Origin: Croceicoccus sp.
GTDB taxonomy: Bacteria > Pseudomonadota > Alphaproteobacteria > Sphingomonadales > Sphingomonadaceae
Direction of reading: 5' to 3'
NCBI GenBank assembly: GCA_029936705.1
Contig: JAPYSD010000002.1
Span: 1-39,416 of the forward strand
Length of the DNA: 39,416 bases
Part shown: positions 15,406-23,604 of the stretch, in pieces
Layout: each line of letters opens with the position of its first letter
Position numbering within the stretch: the stretch's first letter is position 1
Notes under the pieces: generated by a model
Told to the model about the DNA's origin: nothing
The model's database searches: none
What the model saw: only the letters and a program-made list of their open reading frames with translations
Translations under genes and position numbers: made by a program

Positions 15406-16137
15406 GTGACGATCGACCATCTTTCCCGACGCAGTGCAATCGCAACTCTTGGCATCGGAGCCGCCGCCATGACTATCAACGAAGCCTCTGCGCAGACGCC
15501 GGCCGCAGCGCCGGCGGCTGTCCCCGCCTTTGCCGGAAATCATCAGGTCAAGCCGCTCAGGTTCAATCCCGCCAGGCTTCACGGCCTCTCCGAAAGGCTG
15601 ATCACATCGCACCACGAGAACAATTATGCGGGCTCGGTCAAGGCCCTGAATATGATCGAGACACGACTTGCCGCCGCGCTCGCTGACACGGACCTGCCGC
15701 CGGTGGTCTATGGCGGATTGAAGCGCGAGGAGCTGCACCGCACCGGCTCGGTCGTGCTCCATGAGGTCTATTTCGACGGGCTCGGCGGCAACGGCCAGGC
15801 AGCCGGTTCCATCCGCGACGCGCTGGGCGCGGCGTTCGGCTCGTTCGACCGCTGGGAAGCCGACTTCCGCCGTACCGGGATGAGCCTTGCCGGCGGATCG
15901 GGCTGGTGCGTGCTCGTCTACAATCTCCACACGCGCTCGCTGCACAACCATTGGGCGTGGGATCATATGCACGGTGCGATTGCCGGCGTGCCGCTGCTCG
16001 CGCTCGATATGTACGAGCACAGTTTCCACATGGATTACGGCACCGCCGCCGCCAAATATGTCGACGCCTTCTTCCGCAACATCGACTGGGAAGTGGTCGA
16101 CCGGCGCTATGCCGCGGCTTTGCGCGGCGGCGGCTGA
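15406..16137 (+). CDS. Tat-exported Fe/Mn superoxide dismutase (ChrC-like)
   Basis: The protein is 243 aa. The N-terminus [20 protein letters not shown] is a twin-arginine signal followed by an Ala/Pro-rich linker. The mature domain has [17 protein letters not shown] (first His region), [11 protein letters not shown] and [16 protein letters not shown], the D-x-x-x-H metal-ligand motif of Fe/Mn SODs. In known chromate clusters the SOD called ChrC removes superoxide generated by Cr(VI) reduction. An AAGGAGTGACGCGTG lies ahead of the start, 11 bp after chrA. Confidence 0.9.
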   Translation: MTIDHLSRRSAIATLGIGAAAMTINEASAQTPAAAPAAVPAFAGNHQVKPLRFNPARLHGLSERLITSHHENNYAGSVKALNMIETRLAAALADTDLPPVVYGGLKREELHRTGSVVLHEVYFDGLGGNGQAAGSIRDALGAAFGSFDRWEADFRRTGMSLAGGSGWCVLVYNLHTRSLHNHWAWDHMHGAIAGVPLLALDMYEHSFHMDYGTAAAKYVDAFFRNIDWEVVDRRYAAALRGGG

Positions 16138-16225
16138 ACCCGACCGCCGTGGCTTAACACCCACTGCTGCGCGACACCTGAGTTCGCGACCACAAAGGGG
16201 ACAGGTCCGATGGGGAGATGCAACA

Positions 16226-17305
16226 ATGACATCCGGCCCGAACATCGCTCTTCTTTGGCGTGGGCAAGCAGCCGAGTGGACGCATCGCTTTCATGAAGCC
16301 CGGCAGTGGCCGATAATGCAGGCCTTGCGGGCGCTCGGGGCGACCGCAAGGCCTGTACTGTACAGGGACGAGGCGGTTCGCGAGATTCGGGACGAGCTGC
16401 TGTCGTGCGACGCAGTGCTGGTCTGGGTGAATCCGTTGGACATTTCAGGCGACCGCTCGCAGCTCGATCCAATGCTGCGCGAAGTCGCGGGGTGCGGCGT
16501 TGTCGTCAGCGCGCATCCTGACGTGATCGCCAAAATCGGCGTCAAGGAAGTGCTCTACACAACGCGATCCATGGAATGGGGCAGCGATGTCGATCGATAC
16601 GTGGACGCTGAAGGCCTTCGCGCTCGTTTCCCCGAACATCTTGCCGCAGGCCCGCGCGTGCTGAAGCCGAACTACGGCAACGGCGGCAGGAATGTATGGC
16701 GTGTCCAACTAGACGAAGCGGGAAACGCTCCGGCTTTGAAAACGTCGGTGAAAGTTCAAGAGGCCCGCCAAGGAAGCAAATCGGAGCGCATCAGCCTAGC
16801 CGAGTGCTTGGAAAGGTGGGTGCCGTTTCTAAACGACGGCGGCGTGCTGATCGATCAGGCTTATCAGCCGCAGTCGTCCGAGGGCATGGTCCGCTGCTAC
16901 GTGTGCGGGCACCGAGTGGTTGGCTTTGGGCACAACCTGATCACTGCGCTGATGACGCCAACGGCCATTGATACAACGTCGTCAACCCCACAGCCGATGG
17001 GCCGCGCCATGTTCGGACCGGAGGTGACGCGCTTCGCAGCCTTACGGAAAGCGATGGAGGATCGCTGGATTCCAGAGATGCAAAGGTTGCTGTCGATCGT
17101 CGACCACGATCTTCCGCTTCTTTGGGACGCCGACTTCCTATTTCGCCCTGGTGAAGCCATCAGCGATGGCTCCTATGCGCTTTGCGAGATCAATGCTAGT
17201 TCGGTTGCACCATTTCCGCCAAGCGCCGTCCAGCCAGTCGCCGCAGCGGCAATCGGTCGCGCTCTTGCCATTCGTTTGACGAAGGAGACCTCCAATCCTC
17301 ATTGA
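16226..17305 (+). CDS. ATP-grasp-like protein (Cj0069-type)
   Basis: The start is at ATG 16226, with GGAG about eight bases upstream; the 472-aa track ORF begins antisense-like inside the SOD gene. The protein is 359 aa. ATP-grasp features: PRVLKPNYGNGGRNVWRVQL (nucleotide Lys and glycine-rich loop), then LPLLWDADFLF and YALCEINASSVAPFPPSA (metal-binding D and E-x-N). This matches the group annotated as Cj0069-family proteins, often beside chrA. The substrate is unknown; ligation of a carboxylate to an amine or thiol is the family expectation. It may share the chr transcript. Confidence 0.65.
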   Translation: MTSGPNIALLWRGQAAEWTHRFHEARQWPIMQALRALGATARPVLYRDEAVREIRDELLSCDAVLVWVNPLDISGDRSQLDPMLREVAGCGVVVSAHPDVIAKIGVKEVLYTTRSMEWGSDVDRYVDAEGLRARFPEHLAAGPRVLKPNYGNGGRNVWRVQLDEAGNAPALKTSVKVQEARQGSKSERISLAECLERWVPFLNDGGVLIDQAYQPQSSEGMVRCYVCGHRVVGFGHNLITALMTPTAIDTTSSTPQPMGRAMFGPEVTRFAALRKAMEDRWIPEMQRLLSIVDHDLPLLWDADFLFRPGEAISDGSYALCEINASSVAPFPPSAVQPVAAAAIGRALAIRLTKETSNPH

Positions 17306-17389
17306 TATGATTCAAGCAATTCAAGAGACGTGACATTGGTCGTATCAATCAGACAAGCCTAAGGGTGAGCGAGGCTGGGTGAAACCGGC

Positions 17390-17950
17390 TCAGGTGGCAG
17401 CGCGGAGATACTGGTAGAGGGTTTCGCGACTGATCCCCAGGTCACGGGCGATGACGGCCTTGCGCTCGCCGTCATCAACACGGCGGTGCAGCTCGGCGAC
17501 CATTTCGTCGGAGAGGGAACGTTTCCGCCCGCGATAAGCACCGCGTTGTCTGGCGACCGCAATGCCTTCGCGCTGCCGCTCCCGGATCAGGGCGCGCTCG
17601 AATTCGGCGAACGCACCCATGACCGAGAGCATCAGGTTGGCCATCGGGGAATCCTCGCCCGAGAAGGCCAGGCTTTCCTTCACGAACTCGATCCGGACGC
17701 CTCTTTTGGTGAGGGACTGAACCAGTTTGCGCAGATCGTCGAGATTACGCGCCAATCGATCCATGCTGTGGACCACGACGGTGTCACCCTCGCGGGCGAA
17801 GGCGAGCATGGCATCGAGTTCGGGGCGGTTGATGTCCTTGCCCGATGCCTTGTCGGTGAAAATCCGGTCGAGCGACTGCCCGTCCAACTGGCGATCGACA
17901 TTCTGATCGAATGTGCTCACCCGGACGTAACCGATCCTCTGGCCTTTCAT
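17390..17950 (-). CDS. tnpR: Serine resolvase TnpR
   Basis: The protein is 186 aa, standard for Tn3 resolvases. The catalytic serine is Ser12 in IGYVRVSTFDQN; the domain continues with MDRLARNLDDLRKLV and FAEFERALIRERQREGI (arginines and the E helix). The C-terminal HTH is RKAVIARDLGISRETLYQYLR. It resolves cointegrates formed by TnpA at the adjacent res region. It runs opposite to tnpA with 173 bp between them. Confidence 0.95.
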   Translation of the reverse strand: MKGQRIGYVRVSTFDQNVDRQLDGQSLDRIFTDKASGKDINRPELDAMLAFAREGDTVVVHSMDRLARNLDDLRKLVQSLTKRGVRIEFVKESLAFSGEDSPMANLMLSVMGAFAEFERALIRERQREGIAVARQRGAYRGRKRSLSDEMVAELHRRVDDGERKAVIARDLGISRETLYQYLRAAT

Positions 17951-18123
17951 CGCCGCCTCCGGTCAAAATGTCAGGTTGAATTCTATGACACGGCGGAACA
18001 TGCGTCAATAAATGCTTGCCATAACCCTATCCTGACAGAAACCGCCGCTGCATCCTGACGTCCGGTTAGGCTATACTCCAGATTGACGCTAGCCTGTCGC
18101 TCTCGACTCGGGATGGAGGCAGG
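17951..18123. other. Probable res site between tnpR and tnpA
   Basis: The interval between the divergent tnpR and tnpA genes is AT-richer than its surroundings. It contains a 22 bp element with perfect TGTCA/TGACA arms (17969-17990) and further half-site-like motifs (TGCGTCAATAAATGCTTGCC; CCTGACAG near 18030). Position and composition fit a three-subsite resolution site, which would also hold both promoters. Confidence 0.65.
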
Positions 18124-21093
18124 ATGGCGCGGCGGCGATTATTGACCGGAGAAGAAAGGCGTCGCCTGTTCGATATCCCCCATGACGAAACCGCGATCGT
18201 CGGCCACTATACCCTTGCCGCCGAGGATCTCGAACTGGTCGGTCGCCGCTATCGCCCTGCCAACCGCCTCGGTCTGGCAACGCAGATCGCGCTTATGCGG
18301 CATCCCGGCTTCGGTTTGCAGCCCGACGTCGACGTCCCCGATGCGGTCCTTCACTATCTCGCCGCCCAGCTCTTCGTCGATGTTGATGCGTTCGCCGACT
18401 ATGGCCAGCGCGCGCAAACACGTAACGATCATGCCGACATTGCGGCACGGCATCTGGGGCTACACCCTTTTCGGCGAGGGGATATACCGCTCGCGCTCGA
18501 TCTCGCCGCAAGAGCTGCGGAGCGGACCGATCGGGGCGAACCTATTGTCCGCGCATTGATGGAGGGGCTGAAGCAGGAACGCTTCATTCTTCCATCGGCA
18601 GACACGCTCGAACGTGCGGGCCTCGCCGGCAGGGCACGCGCCCGCAAAGCCGCGGCGGCGCTCATTGTCGAAAGCCTGGGTCATGCCGAACTGGCGCGGA
18701 TCGATGATCTGATCGTCAACAACAGCGACTTCGGCATGACGCCGCTGGCCTGGCTGCGCAATTTCGAGGAAGCGCCCACCACGGCGAACATCAACGGGCT
18801 GCTGGAACGGCTACGCTATGTGCGCGGAATCGGCATCGACCCGGCGATCGGCGCGAAAATCCCCGACTTCCGGTTCGCGCAGTTCATGCGCGAAGGTGGC
18901 GTTGCGCCGGCGTTCCTGCTCTCCGATTATAGCCTTAACAGGCGCCGCGCGACGCTGATCGCGGCGGTCATCGACCTCGATGCCAGGCTCGCCGATGGTG
19001 CGATCCAGATGTTCGACAGGCTTGTCGGAAGCCTGTTCACACGGGCGCGGCGCGGGCGGGAAAGGCGCTATCAGGACAGCATCCGCTCGGTCGGCGAACT
19101 TATGCGGCTGTTCGGCGCGACGATCGCCGCGCTGGGAGAGGCGGTCGAACATGGCGGTAATCCGCTCGAACTGATCGACGAAGCGGTAGGCTGGCACAGA
19201 CTGGTCGCAGCCAAATCGCAGGTCGATGCGCTGGCCGAGCTGGCGGGCGAAGATGCGCTTGTCGCGGCGACTGGTCGCTATGCGACGCTGCGGCGGTTCA
19301 GCCCGGCTTTCCTCGATACATTCACGTTCAAGGCATCGGGGAGCGGATCGCAACTGGTCAAGGCCATCGAGGTCATCCGCGATACCAATGCCCGCAAGGC
19401 CCGCAGCCTGCCCGAGGGCGTTCCGCTCCCATTCGCCAACCGGCAGTGGAAGCGCCTCATCACCGAAGGTGGCCAGGTCGATCGCCGGCGATACGAGACG
19501 GCCATCATGGCCACGCTGCGCGATCGGTTGCGCGCCGGCGACATATGGGTCGAAGGAACCCGCAATTATCGCCGCTTCGACACCTATTTGCTGAGTCGAC
19601 GCGATGCCGATAAGGTGGCCGACAGCCTGCCATTCCAGACCGATGCGGCCGCCTATCTGGAGGAGCGGGCAAGGACGCTCGACTGGCGGCTGCGCCGTTT
19701 CGCCAAGCAACTCAAGGCGAACAGGCTCGCGGGCGTGGCGCTCGAACGCGACCGGCTCAAGCTGCAACCCATGCCGGCGATCACTCCACCCGAGGCGGAG
19801 GCTCTCGATCGCAGGCTCGACGCCTTGCTTCCGCGCGTGCGGATCACCGAACTCCTGGTCGAGGTGGCCGAGCGCACCGGGTTCCTGAGCGCATTTCGCG
19901 ATCTTCGGTCCGGCAAGGAGCATGACAACCCGCACGCGATCCTCGCCGCCATTCTCGCTGATGGATCGAATCTGGGTCTAGAGCGCATGGCCAACGCCAG
20001 CGACGGGGTGAGCTACGCCCAGCTTGCCTGGACCCACAACTGGTATTTGTCGCCCGAAAACTATCAGGCCGCGTTGGGGATGATCGTTGCCGCGCACCAT
20101 GATCTTCCTTTCACGCGCCATTGGGGAGCCGGCACTAGTTCATCCTCCGATGGGCAGTTCTTCCGCTCGGGCCGCAACCGATCGGCGGCGGCCGACATCA
20201 ATGCGAAATATGGCAGCGAGCCGGGCCTGAAGATCTACTCCCACCTGTCCGATCATTTTGCCTCGTTCGGATCGCGGATCATGTCGGCCACCGCCGGCGA
20301 GGCCCCCTACGTGCTGGATGGCCTGATGCTCGGCGCCGGCGCGCTACCGCTGCATGAGCATTACACTGATACCGGCGGCGCGACGGACCATGTCTTTGCC
20401 CTTTGCCATCTTCTCGGCTTCCGGTTCGTGCCCCGTCTGCGCGACATCGCCGACCGGAAACTCGGCTCGATCGCCGCGCCTTCGACCTACAAAGGCATCG
20501 AAAGCCTCATGGGCCGCACGATCAAGACGGCGGCGATCGAAGCCGATTGGGATGACATCGTCAGGATCGTCGCCTCCATTAAGGAAGGAGCCGTTGCGCC
20601 CTCCGCGATCCTGCGCAAGCTGGCCGCCTACAAGCGCCAGAACAGGCTGGATTTTGCGCTGGCCGAACTCGGCCGCATCGAGCGGACGCTATTTGCGCTC
20701 GACTGGCTTGAACAGCCCGACTTGCGTCGCGCCTGCCAGGCCGGCCTCAATAAAGGCGAAGCACGTCATACCCTTGCCGCCGCGATCTACACCAACCGAC
20801 AGGGGCGGTTCACCGATCGCTCGATCGAGAATCAGGAATATCGGGCATCGGGCCTCAATCTGCTGATCGCGGCGATTTCTTACTGGAACACCGTCTATAT
20901 GGACAGGGCCGCCCAGCATCTCCAATCATCCGGCGGCACCTTCGATGATGCGCTGCTTGCCCATCTCTCGCCGATGGGCTGGGTGCATATCAGTTTGACC
21001 GGCGACTATCTGTGGCAAAGGGCAAACCGGCTCTCCCCTGGCGAGTTCCGCACCCTCAACGATCCCATGGCCCGCCTCAAACTCGTGGCATAG
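18124..21093 (+). CDS. tnpA: Tn3-family transposase TnpA
   Basis: The protein is 989 aa, full length for the family. The N-terminus (MARRRLLTGEERRRLFDIP and LAAEDLELVGRRYRPANRLGLATQIALMRHPG) is the DUF4158 DNA-binding region. The DDE catalytic core lies in the last third: Asp in ILAAILADGSNLGLERMA, Asp in SSSDGQFFRSG and Glu in SIENQEYRASGLNLLIAAI. It stops 10 bp before the right terminal repeat. It should catalyse replicative transposition using both inverted repeats. Confidence 0.95.
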   Translation: MARRRLLTGEERRRLFDIPHDETAIVGHYTLAAEDLELVGRRYRPANRLGLATQIALMRHPGFGLQPDVDVPDAVLHYLAAQLFVDVDAFADYGQRAQTRNDHADIAARHLGLHPFRRGDIPLALDLAARAAERTDRGEPIVRALMEGLKQERFILPSADTLERAGLAGRARARKAAAALIVESLGHAELARIDDLIVNNSDFGMTPLAWLRNFEEAPTTANINGLLERLRYVRGIGIDPAIGAKIPDFRFAQFMREGGVAPAFLLSDYSLNRRRATLIAAVIDLDARLADGAIQMFDRLVGSLFTRARRGRERRYQDSIRSVGELMRLFGATIAALGEAVEHGGNPLELIDEAVGWHRLVAAKSQVDALAELAGEDALVAATGRYATLRRFSPAFLDTFTFKASGSGSQLVKAIEVIRDTNARKARSLPEGVPLPFANRQWKRLITEGGQVDRRRYETAIMATLRDRLRAGDIWVEGTRNYRRFDTYLLSRRDADKVADSLPFQTDAAAYLEERARTLDWRLRRFAKQLKANRLAGVALERDRLKLQPMPAITPPEAEALDRRLDALLPRVRITELLVEVAERTGFLSAFRDLRSGKEHDNPHAILAAILADGSNLGLERMANASDGVSYAQLAWTHNWYLSPENYQAALGMIVAAHHDLPFTRHWGAGTSSSSDGQFFRSGRNRSAAADINAKYGSEPGLKIYSHLSDHFASFGSRIMSATAGEAPYVLDGLMLGAGALPLHEHYTDTGGATDHVFALCHLLGFRFVPRLRDIADRKLGSIAAPSTYKGIESLMGRTIKTAAIEADWDDIVRIVASIKEGAVAPSAILRKLAAYKRQNRLDFALAELGRIERTLFALDWLEQPDLRRACQAGLNKGEARHTLAAAIYTNRQGRFTDRSIENQEYRASGLNLLIAAISYWNTVYMDRAAQHLQSSGGTFDDALLAHLSPMGWVHISLTGDYLWQRANRLSPGEFRTLNDPMARLKLVA

Positions 21094-21103
21094 CCAGTGT
21101 TCT

Positions 21104-21153
21104 CATTATGTCCGCCAAATCGTTGTCTGGCGCACAAACCTTGAGGTGACGCC
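21104..21153 (-). repeat. Right terminal inverted repeat of the Tn3-family element
   Basis: This is the reverse complement of the left repeat with one mismatch in 50 positions. It begins 10 bp after the tnpA stop and is followed by AGCTA. Confidence 0.92.
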
Positions 21154-21158
21154 AGCTA
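21154..21158. repeat. Target-site duplication AGCTA, right copy
   Basis: It directly repeats 10997-11001. The sequence from 21159 onward is what originally lay upstream of the lipoprotein-CDF operon. Confidence 0.9.
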
Positions 21159-21394
21159 CGCGGGTTCCGCCACGGCAACCCTGGGTGAATAGCGGCGAAA
21201 GGCTGCCTCTCTTCGCCGACATTGCTGCCGTTCGCTGGCTCAGATTAGTCCGTCGAAACCTGCCCTACGTTCATGCCCAGCCAAAAGCGGTAACGGGCCG
21301 TAGCTGACGGGCGGCCTACAGGCGTTCATGATTGGGAACGGAGTGAATTCAGGATTACGCGCATCTCTAATGGACTGATATCTGCGTGAGACGC

Positions 21395-22504
21395 TCAAGC
21401 TACATTTCGACGCACCATTTTTCTACGCGATGGCAAACTGCGGGGCCTTGGGGCACGATCGCGCTTCGCTGGCGGGCAAGCAGGACAGCTGACGGCTTCT
21501 TCGACCATCGCTTTCGGTCCCGGGATTGGGCCTCCAAGGCGCCCATCGAGAATCTGCCGAATCAGATCGTCGAAAAGGTCGCGCTCGACCGCGTACATTC
21601 CGCCCCGCGCGCCTTCAAAGGCGCAGTTCCACGCCGCGAGTGCTTGGCCATAGCGTAGAGCATTTGTCAGACTCTCGATGCTCGTCGATTTCAATCCTGA
21701 AAGGCCCGCTCCGGCGATCTTCGACAATAGACCGGCCGAACACCAATCACCGGACCCGCAGCTGTCTAAAAACTGCGGCGCGTTGACCGCCGGCAAATGC
21801 GTCCAATCGGACAGATTTGAAAGACGATGGCGATAACGCAGCCCTTCAATGCCCATCGTCTGGATTTCAAGAATCGTGGCACTATCACCGGTCATCGCGC
21901 CGCCAGCCTCGCTCAAGCGCTGATCGGCATATTTCACGATGTGGGCGAGCTGCAACGCCTCGGCAAAGAGCTTGGGATCGGATTTGCCAGACGGCTCGAA
22001 CATGACGATCGCGCCCGCGTCTGCCGCTCGCGCTGCCAAGGTCAGCGCCGCGCGCGAAAGCCGATCCATGAAGAAAACTTGGGCGCCGTTGACCCCGTCG
22101 CCGACGGCATCGACGGCCTGGCGTGTGACCGGCTTGAAACTCGGCAACCACTGGCCGCAGCGTGGACAAGCCCAGGAAAAGCGGTGTGTTGGTGATCCAT
22201 CGCGCCCTCGACATATCTCCTGGATGATGATGGGCGTATGACTGGTTGGCTCACAACCGGCAAAATCCAGCTTCACGCCCCAGCGGCTCATGTCAGCCCT
22301 GACCCGCTCGGAGGCAGGGTCACCGTTCATGCGGGCGATTGGGTAGCTCTCCCACCCAAGGTAGGCGAGGATTGATAGAACGTTCCCGCAAGTCCCGCCC
22401 GCCCAAGCCTGGACCGGCAGGTTCGGATTCGCGCTCATGACCAGATCGAGTGCGATCAGGCCGGTCCCAAATGCGCGCGGCTTTTCGCCTTCGGCTGTGT
22501 TCAC
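21395..22504 (-). CDS. PfkB/ribokinase-like sugar kinase with CxxC knuckles
   Basis: The protein is 369 aa. PfkB features: WAGGTCGNVLSILAYLGW (about 35-51, the GG..N substrate motif) and FLDSCGSGDWCSAGLL (about 246-260), the anion-hole/catalytic motif in which D253 would be the base. The usual GAGD is GSGD here. An insert at about 110-120 reads CPRC and the C-terminal tail has CPAC, so a structural zinc site is possible. The tail after residue ~335 is Arg/Pro-rich. It is the last gene of the five-gene operon, overlapping gene four by 4 bp. The predicted role is ATP-dependent phosphorylation of a sugar or nucleoside; substrate unknown. Confidence 0.78.
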   Translation of the reverse strand: MNTAEGEKPRAFGTGLIALDLVMSANPNLPVQAWAGGTCGNVLSILAYLGWESYPIARMNGDPASERVRADMSRWGVKLDFAGCEPTSHTPIIIQEICRGRDGSPTHRFSWACPRCGQWLPSFKPVTRQAVDAVGDGVNGAQVFFMDRLSRAALTLAARAADAGAIVMFEPSGKSDPKLFAEALQLAHIVKYADQRLSEAGGAMTGDSATILEIQTMGIEGLRYRHRLSNLSDWTHLPAVNAPQFLDSCGSGDWCSAGLLSKIAGAGLSGLKSTSIESLTNALRYGQALAAWNCAFEGARGGMYAVERDLFDDLIRQILDGRLGGPIPGPKAMVEEAVSCPACPPAKRDRAPRPRSLPSRRKMVRRNVA

Positions 22505-23604
22505 GCCGCTACCCCCTCATTATGAAGTGCCGGTCGAGGCTGCGGATAGACATCCCCTTCCAACCAAATATGAATCATGTCGGCCGCCTCCTCGTTGGCG
22601 GCCGGCCCATCGAACGCGTAGCCGATCGCCTCCAGATAGGCGACAGGCAAATCACGCTCGAGTGCCGCCATCAAGGCACCAAGCGCCATGACCTTGCTTC
22701 CGAGCGGTGAAAGGATCATCAGCGATCCTCCGACCTCCGCAAAGACCGGCTTTCGCAGGTCATCAAGACGCAGGATCGTTCGATAGAGATCGAGCGGATC
22801 CGACTCGTCCGCATAGACAATATTGCGCGTATCTACCGACCACCCGCTCTCGAACTCGGTCAGAAACTCCTCGGCCAAGCGATCGCCGGCCCGCGGATCG
22901 ATCGTCGGAAACGGCAGGATCGGGCAGGTATCGTGCGGGTCGACGAAGGAATGCAGCCGTCCGAGCGCGCCGGCCCGCCCGGATGCGAGTTGCGGCAGCC
23001 AGAGCTTCGCGGCGCCGGCCGAGCCGTCGAGGGTCGATCCGCCGCGAAAGCCATGCACGAAGCCCGGCGCATCGCTCGATACCGACGTGATCGCGCCGTC
23101 GAGGGCCGGGTCATGTGTCACGAACAGGTGAAGATTGAACTCGGCCGGTGCCCGCACCGACCGTTCGACCAGATAGCGGATGATCGGGAACGCCGTGCCG
23201 ACCGAAAGCGCGCTGATATCGACGACGACATCGGTCGTCTCCGCGAAATCCTGCCGACCGATCAGCGCGACCGCATTCCGGCCGCCCACTACCGCGCCGT
23301 CGCTCCCGAAGATGTTCACCGGTGCCATCTCATGCGCCGGAATTGCCGCCCGTAGCACGTCGCCATTCGTGGTAGCGCGGTCGATCAGCGTCTGCGTCGG
23401 CTTCGGGCGCTCTTCCTGAAAAAACAACCCCCGGATTTGGCCTTCGGTGTTGGCGAGCCGCCGCGCCACGGTCGTAGAACGAGGATCAAAGCCAGCCCCG
23501 CCCACCAGCAGGATGCGACGTTCGGGGCGGGCGAAATAATCGTCCACGAAGCCGTCAATCTCGGCGCCGCGATGCGAGACGCAGGGATCCCATCGGCCGG
23601 CCAT
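22501..23604 (-). CDS. Unrecognised Rossmann-like protein of the five-gene operon
   Basis: The protein is 367 aa of unknown family. The segment ERRILLVGGAGFDPRS (about 28-43) looks like a first beta strand and glycine-rich loop, and TTDVVVDISALSVGTAFPIIRYL (about 123-145) like a buried strand with an Asp-Ile-Ser tip followed by a helix. The layout recalls Rossmann-type sensor domains, but no binding residues are proven. The C-terminal half has VFAEVGGSLMILSPLGSKVMALGA. It starts one base inside the ATPase stop (TGATG) and overlaps the kinase gene by 4 bp. Ligand sensing or an enzymatic role is speculation. Confidence 0.6.
   Translation of the reverse strand: MAGRWDPCVSHRGAEIDGFVDDYFARPERRILLVGGAGFDPRSTTVARRLANTEGQIRGLFFQEERPKPTQTLIDRATTNGDVLRAAIPAHEMAPVNIFGSDGAVVGGRNAVALIGRQDFAETTDVVVDISALSVGTAFPIIRYLVERSVRAPAEFNLHLFVTHDPALDGAITSVSSDAPGFVHGFRGGSTLDGSAGAAKLWLPQLASGRAGALGRLHSFVDPHDTCPILPFPTIDPRAGDRLAEEFLTEFESGWSVDTRNIVYADESDPLDLYRTILRLDDLRKPVFAEVGGSLMILSPLGSKVMALGALMAALERDLPVAYLEAIGYAFDGPAANEEAADMIHIWLEGDVYPQPRPALHNEGVAA

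Larger units (their letters stand above)
11002..21153 (+). mobile_element. Tn3-family transposon carrying chromate resistance (10,152 bp)
   Basis: Boundaries are set by ~50 bp terminal inverted repeats (11002-11051 and 21104-21153) and a perfect 5 bp target duplication AGCTA. The right third is the transposition module: tnpR (minus), a res-like region, and tnpA (plus) running to the right repeat. The left two thirds are cargo: three secreted-protein genes on the minus strand diverging from chrB-chrA-SOD-ATP-grasp on the plus strand. A scrap of a second tnpA lies just inside the left end. The intact duplication shows that the whole unit, including the chimeric left end, moved in one event. Confidence 0.93.

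Noticed and set aside
14875-16245. 456-aa minus-strand ORF
   Set aside because: It spans the antisense of chrA, SOD and the following gap, and has no coherent domain.
18811-19935. 374-aa minus-strand ORF inside tnpA
   Set aside because: It is antisense to a full-length transposase reading frame.
21195-21225. GGCGAA...TTCGCC inverted repeat as a terminator
   Set aside because: The stem is only 6 bp and no T-run follows on either strand; it lies in former upstream DNA beyond the transposon end.
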